64,000 bases of DNA from Methylobacterium sp. Its GTDB lineage: Bacteria > Pseudomonadota > Alphaproteobacteria > Rhizobiales > Beijerinckiaceae. Below the pieces are notes generated by a model. It did no database searches. It was not told the origin of the DNA and saw nothing but the letters and a program-made list of their open reading frames with translations. The DNA is taken from contig PNLY01000010.1 in NCBI GenBank assembly GCA_013823325.1, forward strand, positions 1 to 64,000, given 5' to 3'. Within the stretch, counting starts at the first letter, position 1, and the number at the start of each line of letters is the position of its first letter. Both the position numbers and the translations under genes were made by a program. Shown piece after piece: positions 7,741 to 14,933 of the stretch.

Positions 7741-9138
7741 TCACACTGGAAGCCGTACCAGCAGGACGCCCAACGCGGCACAGCCTGCAAGCACCGGGAC
7801 CATGCCGAGCTTGAAGCGCAGCAGCGCGATCATCGCCAACGCCGCCAGCAGAGCCGCCCGCCAGTCGAGCGAGGCCAGGACCGGCAGGTCGGGCGTCAGC
7901 GGCCCGAGAACGATCGGCCGCACGATCTTGAACAGCACATGCAGGCCGAACCAGAGCGCCAAATTGGCGATGACGCCGACGACCGCGGCGGTGATTGCGG
8001 TCAGCGCCGCCGAGAGCGCCCGATTGCCGCGCAGCGCTTCGACATAGGGCGCGCCGAGGAAGATCCAGAGGAAGCAGGGCGCGAAGGTCACCCAGACCGT
8101 CAGCAGGCCGCCGAGGCTCCCGGCGACGAGCGGGTCGAGCCCACCCTGCCCGCGCCAGGCGGCGAGGAAGCCGGTGAACTGCAGCACCAGGATCAGCGGG
8201 CCCGGCGTCGTTTCGGCAAGGCCGAGCCCATCGACCATCTCGCCGGGCGCAAGCCAGCCATAGGTCTCGACCGCCGCCTGAGCGACATAGGCGAGAACCG
8301 CATAGGCACCGCCGAAGGTGACGACCGCCATGGTGCTGAAGAAGGCGCCGATCTGGGTGAAGAGGTTGCCGCTGCCGAGCAGCGCCCAGAGCAGCGCGAC
8401 CGGGCCGAGCCAGAGCGGCAGCCAGACCGCCAGCACCTTGAGCGCCCTCCCCGCCGAGGGCTCGGCATGGGCAAGCTCGCCGCGCTCGAACATCAGGTCG
8501 ACCACCCCCTTGAACTCCGGCGCGCCATCCTGCCCGGCATGGCCGCCACCACGGAACAGCGCCGGCGTCCAGCGATGACCGAGCCAGCCGACGAGCCCGG
8601 CGCAGAAGATAACCAGCGGGAACGGCGCCTTGAGCAGGAAGAGCGCGAGGAAGGCGGCGATCGCGATCGCGACCATCGCCCGGTTCTTCAGCGCCCGCTT
8701 GCTGATCCTGAGGCCGGCCTCGACCACGATGGCGAGCACCGCCGCCTTGACGCCGAAGAACATCGCATCGACCAGCGGGACCTGGCGATAGAGCACATAG
8801 AGCAGGGACAGGCCCCACATCACCAGCGCACCGGGCAGGATGAAGAGCAGGCCGGCGATCAGCCCGCCGAGCGTGCGATGCATCAGCCAGCCGATATAGG
8901 TTGCGAGTTGCTGCGCCTCGGGCCCCGGCAGCAGCATGCAGTAGTTGAGTGCATGCAGGAACCGGCGCTCGCCGATCCAGCGGCGCTCCTCGACCAGCTC
9001 CTTGTGCATCAGGGCGATCTGCCCGGCCGGCCCGCCGAAGGAGAGCAGGCCGATCTTGAGCCAGACCCGCGTCGCCTCAGCGAGGGTCGGCGTGGCGGGA
9101 GCGGCCGTCGCCGCCCCATCGTTCATCGCGGCCGTCAT
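7741..9138 (-). CDS. chrA: Chromate efflux transporter
   Basis: A 465-residue membrane protein of the CHR family, which exports chromate from the cytoplasm using the membrane potential. It has the duplicated two-domain plan of long-chain ChrA: the first half opens with VWLKIGLLSFGGPAGQIALMH (about 26-46) and the second with FSTMAVVTFGGAYAVLAYVAQ (about 270-290), each carrying the FGG motif. About ten to twelve hydrophobic segments are visible. The start at 9138 has GAGGAG seven bases upstream, and that site overlaps the stop region of chrB, 10 bp away, so the two are one operon. Confidence 0.93.
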   Translation of the reverse strand: MTAAMNDGAATAAPATPTLAEATRVWLKIGLLSFGGPAGQIALMHKELVEERRWIGERRFLHALNYCMLLPGPEAQQLATYIGWLMHRTLGGLIAGLLFILPGALVMWGLSLLYVLYRQVPLVDAMFFGVKAAVLAIVVEAGLRISKRALKNRAMVAIAIAAFLALFLLKAPFPLVIFCAGLVGWLGHRWTPALFRGGGHAGQDGAPEFKGVVDLMFERGELAHAEPSAGRALKVLAVWLPLWLGPVALLWALLGSGNLFTQIGAFFSTMAVVTFGGAYAVLAYVAQAAVETYGWLAPGEMVDGLGLAETTPGPLILVLQFTGFLAAWRGQGGLDPLVAGSLGGLLTVWVTFAPCFLWIFLGAPYVEALRGNRALSAALTAITAAVVGVIANLALWFGLHVLFKIVRPIVLGPLTPDLPVLASLDWRAALLAALAMIALLRFKLGMVPVLAGCAALGVLLVRLPV

Positions 9139-9148
9139 CGTCCGCTCC

Positions 9149-9967
9149 TCAGTTCTTCACCGTCGCGGACGGCCAGTTATGGGTTTCCTCGCTGGCGTCG
9201 CGGCACCAGCGATAGAAGGCGTCGTAGAGCAGCATGCCGGCCTCGAGCTGTGCCAGATCGTCACGATACATCCGTGACAGGCCGAGCGAGGCGGCGAGGA
9301 AGCCGGCCGCCTGCGGCACGAGGTCGAGCCGCGCCGTATCGGCCGCCCGCACGATGGTGGCGAACTGGTCGAGCGCCGGCGAGGCCAGGCCGAACTCCTC
9401 GATCATCGTGTCGAAGCTGCAGCGCTCGCCGCGATGGCTCCAGAACACGCCGTCGATGTCGAACGGGGTGGCGCCGAAGCGGTCGGCGACATCCGCGACC
9501 TCCGAAGCCGAGACGAATAGGAAGACGGCGCGAGGATCGACGAAGCGGCGGATCAGCCAGGGGCAGGCGATGCGGTCGACTTTGGGCCGCGCCCGCGTCA
9601 CCCAGAGCGTGCGCCCGGCGGCGTCGCGTTTCGGCAGCTTGCCGGTCTCGACGAGGGGCCCGCCCGCCTCGCGCCAGGCCTCGAAGCCGCCAGCGAGGTT
9701 CTCCGCCTCGACGCCTTCATGGCGCAGCCAGGCGGCGACGCCCTCGCTGAGCTTCTGCCCCCGCTGGCAGATGACGACGACCTTGCGGCCGGCATAGGCG
9801 CCGGCCCACTCGGCAACGTCGCGATGGCTGCGCCGCTCGCTCGCCGGCAGCAGGCGCGGATCGGCGGCGACATCCTCGTCGATGCGGACATCGAGCAGCA
9901 CAGGCACATCGGGCAGGCCGACGAGCCGGGACAATTGCGCGGGCGTGATCTGGATGTTGGAAGACAT
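9149..9967 (-). CDS. chrB: Rhodanese-ChrB fusion, chromate resistance protein
   Basis: A 272-residue protein. Residues 1-110 are a rhodanese domain (VLLDVRIDEDV, then the active-site loop VVICQRGQKLSEG with Cys67). Residues about 117-265 are the ChrB C-terminal domain (LWVTRARPKVDRIACPWLIRRFVDP, FDIDGVFWSHRGERCSFDTM). ChrB proteins sense chromate and help regulate or support ChrA. The combination with a sulfurtransferase domain is seen in other alphaproteobacteria. Starts at the ATG at 9967 with AAGGA nine bases upstream. It is the first gene of the chrBA operon. The N-terminal half of classical ChrB is absent, so a role as DNA-binding repressor is uncertain. Confidence 0.9.
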   Translation of the reverse strand: MSSNIQITPAQLSRLVGLPDVPVLLDVRIDEDVAADPRLLPASERRSHRDVAEWAGAYAGRKVVVICQRGQKLSEGVAAWLRHEGVEAENLAGGFEAWREAGGPLVETGKLPKRDAAGRTLWVTRARPKVDRIACPWLIRRFVDPRAVFLFVSASEVADVADRFGATPFDIDGVFWSHRGERCSFDTMIEEFGLASPALDQFATIVRAADTARLDLVPQAAGFLAASLGLSRMYRDDLAQLEAGMLLYDAFYRWCRDASEETHNWPSATVKN

Positions 9968-10097
9968 GAGCGTCCATCCTTGAGCAAGGAGTGTGGACGC
10001 GATCCTTGGGCTGACGCCTCACGGGGCGGTCGCGATAAGCCCCTGCGGGGAGTTTAGATCACTGGGCACGGCTAGCGTCAATCGCCGCTGCCCTCAT

Positions 10098-10184
10098 GCT
10101 CGCCCTTGTGGCGAGCATCCACGTCTTGAACGCCGCCCTACCCGAAGGAAGACGTGGATGGTCGGGACAAGCCCGACCATGACG
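10098..10184. repeat. Cluster of hairpins (inverted repeat family E)
   Basis: Three inverted repeats follow each other: TGCTCGC/GCGAGCA (10098-10118), CATCCACGTCTT/AAGACGTGGATG (10116-10127 and 10149-10160) and GTCGGGACAAGCCCGAC (10161-10177). They lie between the end of the HlyC-type gene and the chrB start. This looks like a dispersed palindromic unit; part of it may end the HlyC transcript. Confidence 0.65.
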
Positions 10185-10206
10185 AGGAGGACTATGTTCG
10201 CCGGCT

Positions 10207-11481
10207 TCAATCGATCCGGCTGACCAGGAGCTTGTCGATCCGCCTGCCGTCGAGATCGACCACCTCGAAGCGCCAATGGCCCTTTTCGAAGCTCTCGCCG
10301 ACATTGGGCAGCCGGTTCATCTCGGCCAGCACGAAGCCGGCGACGGTCTGGTAGTCGGCATCGCGCGGCACATGGATACCGAGCTCATGCGAGAACTCGT
10401 CGACCTGCATCCAGCCGGCGACCAGGAAGGAGCCATCGGCGCGCGTGACGATCGCCGGCTCCTCTTCGTCCTCGTCCTGGAAGACGCCGGTGATCGCCTC
10501 GAGCACGTCGCTCGAGGTGATGATGCCCTCGAAATGGCCGTACTCGTCGAAGACCAGCGCCATATGCACATGGGTGGCGCGGAGTGCGCGCAGCACCTCG
10601 AGCGCACCCGTGGTGTCGAGCACGACCGGTGCCTCGCGCACCAGGCTGCGCAGGTCGACTTTGTCCTCGGCAAGCGCCTCGAACAGGTCCTTCATCTCGA
10701 TGATGCCGATGATCGAATCGGCCTCGCCGTCCTGCACCGGCAGGCGATTGCGCCGCGTCGCCCGGACTTGCGCGCGGATTTCGTCGAGCGTGTCGGACAG
10801 GTCGATCACCTCGACCTCGCGGCGCGGCGTCATCAGCGCCCGCGCCGAACGGTCGGCAAGGCGCATCACGCCCGAGATCATCTCGCGCTCGTCACGCTCC
10901 AGCACGCCGGCATTCTCGGCCTCGGCGATGATGGTGCGGACCTCTTCCTCGGTGACCGTCTCCTCCGCCTCGCCCTTCTGGCCGAGCAGCGCCAGCACCA
11001 GCTTGCCGGAGGCATCGAGCAGCCAGACCAGAGGCGCGGCGACCTTCGCGATGACCGCCATGGTCGGTGCGACGCGCGCCGCGACACGCTCGGCATCGCG
11101 CAGCGCGATCTGCTTCGGCACCAGCTCGCCGACGATCAGCGAGAGATAGGTGATCAGGACGACAACGGTGCCGACGCCGAGCGCATCGGCCGCGGAGCTC
11201 GAGAATCCATGCGTGCCGAGCCACTCGGACAGGCGCGCGCCGAGCGTCGCACCGGAGAAGGCGCCGGAGAGCACGCCGACCAGCGTGATGCCGATCTGCA
11301 CGGTGGAGAGGAAGCGGCCCGGATTATCGGCCAGCCGGATCGCCGTGGCGGCCCCTTTGCTGCCTTGATCGGCGAGGACTTTCAGCCGAGCCGGGCGGGA
11401 TGAGACGACCGCAAGTTCGGACATGGACAACACACCGTTGATGACGGTGAGGACGACGACGACCAGGATCTCCGTTAACAA
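10207..11481 (-). CDS. HlyC/CorC (CNNM) family membrane protein
   Basis: A 424-residue protein. Residues 1-150 form the DUF21/CNNM membrane domain with about four hydrophobic segments (ILVVVVLTVINGVLSMSELAV at the N-terminus, and IVGELVPKQIALRDAE). Two CBS domains follow at about 205-325 (MTPRREVEVIDL, HVHMALVFDEYGHFEGIIT), and the C-terminal CorC_HlyC domain is at about 340-424. Family members are linked to magnesium and cobalt transport or magnesium protection; the old name haemolysin is misleading. The apparent start is a TTG at 11481; no better ATG lies before the first membrane helix, so the exact start is unsure. Divergent from the DUF938 gene. Confidence 0.9.
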   Translation of the reverse strand: MLTEILVVVVLTVINGVLSMSELAVVSSRPARLKVLADQGSKGAATAIRLADNPGRFLSTVQIGITLVGVLSGAFSGATLGARLSEWLGTHGFSSSAADALGVGTVVVLITYLSLIVGELVPKQIALRDAERVAARVAPTMAVIAKVAAPLVWLLDASGKLVLALLGQKGEAEETVTEEEVRTIIAEAENAGVLERDEREMISGVMRLADRSARALMTPRREVEVIDLSDTLDEIRAQVRATRRNRLPVQDGEADSIIGIIEMKDLFEALAEDKVDLRSLVREAPVVLDTTGALEVLRALRATHVHMALVFDEYGHFEGIITSSDVLEAITGVFQDEDEEEPAIVTRADGSFLVAGWMQVDEFSHELGIHVPRDADYQTVAGFVLAEMNRLPNVGESFEKGHWRFEVVDLDGRRIDKLLVSRID

Positions 11482-11574
11482 AACCGGCTCGGGGGCTGCA
11501 GGACCGCACTCGCTATCGGCCTGCTTCTTTGCCGCTTATAACGCATCGACAGCCGAACGCGATGGGAGAAGACG

Positions 11575-12183
11575 ATGCCCCAGGACGAATCCCGGCAATT
11601 TGCTCCGGCGACACAGCGCAACCGCGACCCGATCCTCGCGGTGTTGCGCGAGGTTCTGCCGGCGCAAGGCCTCGTGCTGGAGGTCGCCAGCGGCTCCGGC
11701 GAGCATGCCGTCCACTTCGCCGCCGCCTTCCCGAACCTGACCTTCCAGCCGAGCGATCCCGACCCGGCGGCGCTCGCCAGCATCGACGCCTGGGCGAGCG
11801 AAAGCGCCCTGCCGAACCTGCGCCCGGCCATCCGCCTCGATGCGATGGCGCCACGCTGGCCGGTCACGCAGGCGGATGCGATCCTGTGCATCAACATGAT
11901 CCACATCTCGCCCTGGGCCGCGACCGAGGGGCTGATCCGGCACGCGGCGGAACTGCTGCCGGCAGGCGGGCCGCTCTACCTCTACGGTCCCTATCGGCAG
12001 CACGACGTGCCGCTGGCGGCGAGCAACGCAGTCTTCGACGACAGCCTGCGCCGGCGCAATCCGAAATGGGGGCTGCGCGAGCTGGAAGCCGTCGCCGAGC
12101 GCGCGCGAGCCGCCGGCTTCGGCGAGCCCGCGGTGACGGCGATGCCGGCGAACAATCTCAGCGTGGTGTTCCGGAAGGCCTGA
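11575..12183 (+). CDS. DUF938 SAM-dependent methyltransferase
   Basis: A 202-residue protein. It opens RQFAPATQRNRDPILAVL, the DUF938 signature, followed by the SAM-binding motif I LEVASGSGEHAVHFA (about 34-48) and the motif II acid in PSDPDP (about 59-64). The segment LCINMIHISPWAATEGL is the usual family motif IV region. Bacterial members are short Rossmann methyltransferases with unknown substrate; no role is implied by the neighbours. The start ATG at 11575 follows GAGAAGAC. Confidence 0.88.
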   Translation: MPQDESRQFAPATQRNRDPILAVLREVLPAQGLVLEVASGSGEHAVHFAAAFPNLTFQPSDPDPAALASIDAWASESALPNLRPAIRLDAMAPRWPVTQADAILCINMIHISPWAATEGLIRHAAELLPAGGPLYLYGPYRQHDVPLAASNAVFDDSLRRRNPKWGLRELEAVAERARAAGFGEPAVTAMPANNLSVVFRKA

Positions 12184-12187
12184 CCGT

Positions 12188-12868
12188 TCACCCCCCGTCG
12201 CAGCTCGTCTCCTGCGTCGCGCAGATGCGGTCGACCCAGGCGCGGAAGCGGCCGGCTTCGGCCCCCGCCTTGGCGGCCGGAGCGATGGTGAGCCCGGTCA
12301 GCACTTCGCTATCCGCCGGCAGGCCGTACTCGACCAGCACCCATTTGCCGCTGCAGCCGAGGACGTGGCCGTTCTGGACGAAGGCGTCGCCGTCGAAGCT
12401 CGCCCCGTCCTGACCGGAGAGGATAGCCGGCGCCTTGGCGTCGGGGCGCTGCCGGCCTGCGGACGCCTGCGACTTCACCGTCAGCTTGCGCCCGCTGACC
12501 CAGCCCGAGCCCTTGAACATCGGCCGTGGCGCGGCATCGGTCAGCATCTCGTTGTCGCGCGCCTTGGCGATCCTGAACCAGCCATTGGCACCGGCCGAAA
12601 CCTCGACCTCGACCATGGCGCGCACGGGCGGATCATCGCCGCTGAGCTTCACCGGCGGCAAGGTGCCAAGCACCTTGTGATTGGTGCCCGGGCCGGCGCG
12701 GACATTGAGCCCCTCCGGGTCGGTCTCGCTGACGAAGGCGCCGAAGGAACAGGCGACCTGTCCGGCCGGTGCGGGCGCGACACTCTCCGACTGCGCCCGC
12801 ACGGCGGGAGCTGCCAGCAACAGGGCGGCGATCAGGCCGGCCGCGGCATAGGCGTCACGAAGCGGCAT
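12188..12868 (-). CDS. Exported SH3b-domain protein
   Basis: A 226-residue protein when started at the methionine at 12868 (MPLRDAYAAAGLIAALLLAA), which gives a proper signal peptide cut near AVRAQ. Residues about 40-115 read as a bacterial SH3 domain (GLNVRAGPGTNHKVLGTLPP, then WFRIAK and GWVSGRKL), which usually binds peptidoglycan. The C-terminal half has a second beta-rich part with three cysteines. Its start lies 14 bp inside the 3' end of the transpeptidase-like gene upstream, so the two are translationally coupled and probably act together at the cell wall. Confidence 0.75.
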   Translation of the reverse strand: MPLRDAYAAAGLIAALLLAAPAVRAQSESVAPAPAGQVACSFGAFVSETDPEGLNVRAGPGTNHKVLGTLPPVKLSGDDPPVRAMVEVEVSAGANGWFRIAKARDNEMLTDAAPRPMFKGSGWVSGRKLTVKSQASAGRQRPDAKAPAILSGQDGASFDGDAFVQNGHVLGCSGKWVLVEYGLPADSEVLTGLTIAPAAKAGAEAGRFRAWVDRICATQETSCDGG

Positions 12869-13823
12869 TGACCAGCACATAATAGAACGCATTGGGGGTC
12901 CCGACCGCCTTGAGGAAGGTCGGATAGCGGTTCTTCGGGATGGTCTGGCAGCCGGCCGACCAGGTGTTGGGCTCCAGGACATTGTCCGCCCCGCCGCGGT
13001 GGATATACATGCTTGTCCCCGCCCCTGACGGATCGATCCGGCTCTTGTCGTCCTGGGTGAAGCGTCCGTCGCCGTCGGTATCGCGCTCGGCGACCTGCGT
13101 CGTCTTCACCTGGAAGGCGCGATCTCCGAGGAAGCCGCCCTTCTTCTCGAAATACTGGTAGGTGCCCTCGGTCAGGCGGCCGGCATCCTTGATGCCATCC
13201 TTGTTGATGTCGACGCCGTCGGCCTTCTTGAACGCGACGCCCTTGTAGCGCGCATCACCACCGCTGGCGCGCTGCGAGTACTGGGCGCCCGGCTCGGTGC
13301 AGATCGGGAAGGTGGTGAGCTCGCGGAAACGCCCGGTCCGTCGCATCACCACGACGAGGTCGTCATAGGAGCCCTTGCCGCGATTGGCGATCGTGCTGCT
13401 TTCCTTGCGCAACGCCAGCAGGACGAGGCGGCCGAATCTCTGGTCGAAGCGCGCATCGGTCGAGCCGAAACGCCAGAAGATCGCCGAATAGGAATCGAAG
13501 GCCTGCTTCGGCGTGCGGAATTGCGGACGATCGGCGGAAGGCCGGCGGAAGCGGGTATCGAGGATCTCGCCATGGAAGTCGCGCCAGTCGCGCAGGCCCC
13601 GCAGCCGCGTCTCGGCGGCCGGGCTGAGATGGGCCTCGACGACGCGCCAGAAGAAATCCTGCAGGCCAGGCGGAACCGCTTCGACAATGTCGCGCCAGCG
13701 CGAGAAGGCGATCACCCTGTCCTGCCGCAGGCAGCGATCGAACTGCCGGGCGAAATTGGCGAAATCGAGCTCCGCCAGCTCTGGGCGGCGGGCACTCATG
13801 GCTCGCCATCCGATCCTTGGCAT
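12855..13823 (-). CDS. L,D-transpeptidase-like protein with EF-hand-like loops
   Basis: A 322-residue protein from the ATG at 13823, which has GGAGGG nine bases upstream; a downstream ATG at 13799 is possible. No signal peptide is apparent. The C-terminal 60 residues hold HRGG followed by NTWSAGCQTIP, close to the HxxG and SxGC active-site motifs of YkuD-type L,D-transpeptidases. Two acidic loops, DINKDGIKDAG and DTDGDGRFTQDD, look like calcium-binding EF-hand or dockerin-type loops. The family is not firmly recognised and a role in peptidoglycan processing is an inference. It overlaps the SH3b gene downstream. Confidence 0.65.
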   Translation of the reverse strand: MPRIGWRAMSARRPELAELDFANFARQFDRCLRQDRVIAFSRWRDIVEAVPPGLQDFFWRVVEAHLSPAAETRLRGLRDWRDFHGEILDTRFRRPSADRPQFRTPKQAFDSYSAIFWRFGSTDARFDQRFGRLVLLALRKESSTIANRGKGSYDDLVVVMRRTGRFRELTTFPICTEPGAQYSQRASGGDARYKGVAFKKADGVDINKDGIKDAGRLTEGTYQYFEKKGGFLGDRAFQVKTTQVAERDTDGDGRFTQDDKSRIDPSGAGTSMYIHRGGADNVLEPNTWSAGCQTIPKNRYPTFLKAVGTPNAFYYVLVNAAS

Positions 13824-13967
13824 GGATGCATCGGAGCCCTCCACCGCAGCGCCATCAGGACGACCATACGGCAACGCCGCCCGAAGGTCAGGCGGCGAGC
13901 AGCCGGTCGATAGATACCTTGTGGAGGTCTGAGAGCCTCTCGCTCGCCCTGACCTGTTCGGCCCCCT

Positions 13968-14089
13968 CAGCCCTCATCCTGAGGAGGCCGCGCCAGCGGC
14001 CGTCTCGAAGGATGCTTCAGCTGGTTTCGGAGCCTCCTGGAGCCTCCTTCGAGACGCAGCCTGAAGGCTGCTCCTCAGGAGGGGGGCTA
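13968..14089. repeat. Intergenic palindromic repeat, family A, copy 2
   Basis: The same arms as at 1575-1693: CAGCCCTCATCCTGAGGAG at the left, GTCTCGAAGGATG and TCCTTCGAGACGCAGCCT inside, and CTCCTCAGGAGGGGGGCTAG at the right. It sits between the stop of the YqaA gene and the start of the transpeptidase-like gene. Confidence 0.85.
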
Positions 14090-14096
14090 GGGGCTC

Positions 14097-14678
14097 TCAG
14101 AGCACCATCGGCAGCACGAAGAAGCCGCCGATCACGACCACCGCCAGCGCCAGCGCCGTCATCGGCAGGTGCTTCTCGATGAAGATGCGAATGTCGTCGC
14201 CGTAATAGCGCAACGCCACCGCGATCATCGCGAAGAAGGTGACGCGCGAGATCACCATGCCGAGCGTGAACTTCCAGATGTCGAAATGCAGGAAGCCGGA
14301 CATGATCGTGACGATCTTGAACGGGATCGGGGTCAGGCCCTTGGTCAGCAGCACCCAGAACCAGTAGTCCTGCGAGGTGTGGATCAGGTGGGCCGCCTTC
14401 TCCTGCAGCCCATAGAGGCCGATCAGCCAGGCGCCGACCGATTCATAGAGCAGCGCCCCGATCGCATAGCCGAGATAGCCACCGGTGACGGCGCCGAGCG
14501 AGCAGACGCCGGCATAGACCCAGGCGCGGTCGGGCCGCGCGATGCACATCGGGATCAGCAGCGGGAGCGGCGGCAGCGGGCTCACCGAACTTTCGACGAA
14601 GGTGATGGCGAAGAGCAGCCAGGGTGCGGCAGGGTGGGACGCGTAGGAAACGCACCAGTCGTAAGCACGCTTGAGCAT
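14097..14678 (-). CDS. YqaA/DedA family membrane protein
   Basis: A 193-residue membrane protein with four to five hydrophobic segments. ESSVSPLPPLPLLIPM (about 28-43) and GYLGYAIGALLYE (about 67-79) are typical of YqaA-type members of the SNARE-associated/DedA (VTT) superfamily, and GLTPIPFKIVTIMSGFL (about 113-129) is the conserved re-entrant motif with its Pro. Proteins of this superfamily move or flip lipids and support envelope integrity; the exact role of YqaA is not known. It is a lone gene with repeats on both sides. Confidence 0.85.
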   Translation of the reverse strand: MLKRAYDWCVSYASHPAAPWLLFAITFVESSVSPLPPLPLLIPMCIARPDRAWVYAGVCSLGAVTGGYLGYAIGALLYESVGAWLIGLYGLQEKAAHLIHTSQDYWFWVLLTKGLTPIPFKIVTIMSGFLHFDIWKFTLGMVISRVTFFAMIAVALRYYGDDIRIFIEKHLPMTALALAVVVIGGFFVLPMVL

Positions 14679-14829
14679 GAAAGGGAAACCGTTCCTGGGT
14701 TCTCGCGCCGGTTGCAGGGCTGCCCTGCGTCCTATGCATTAATCCAATTGGCGCTATCAGGCCACAAATCTCTTACGTCCGCGTCAATTGCACGACGGCT
14801 TCGTGACGAGATTGCGGGCGCTCCCCTGG

Positions 14830-14910
14830 TCATCGCGAGGAGCACGGCAACCGAGCAATCCAGGCCGACATCGAGCGCTGCCGCACCTGGATTGCTTCGC
14901 GTCGCTCGCC
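14830..14910. repeat. Intergenic inverted repeat, family D, copy 2
   Basis: GAGCAATCCAGG (14853-14864) pairs with CCTGGATTGCTT (14886-14897), flanked by CATCGCGAGGAGC and GTCGCTCGC. It shares its core with the repeat at 6501-6591. It lies just downstream of valS and may serve as its transcription end. Confidence 0.7.
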
Positions 14911-14933
14911 CCGAAGAGCCCCTCTGGAGCGGC

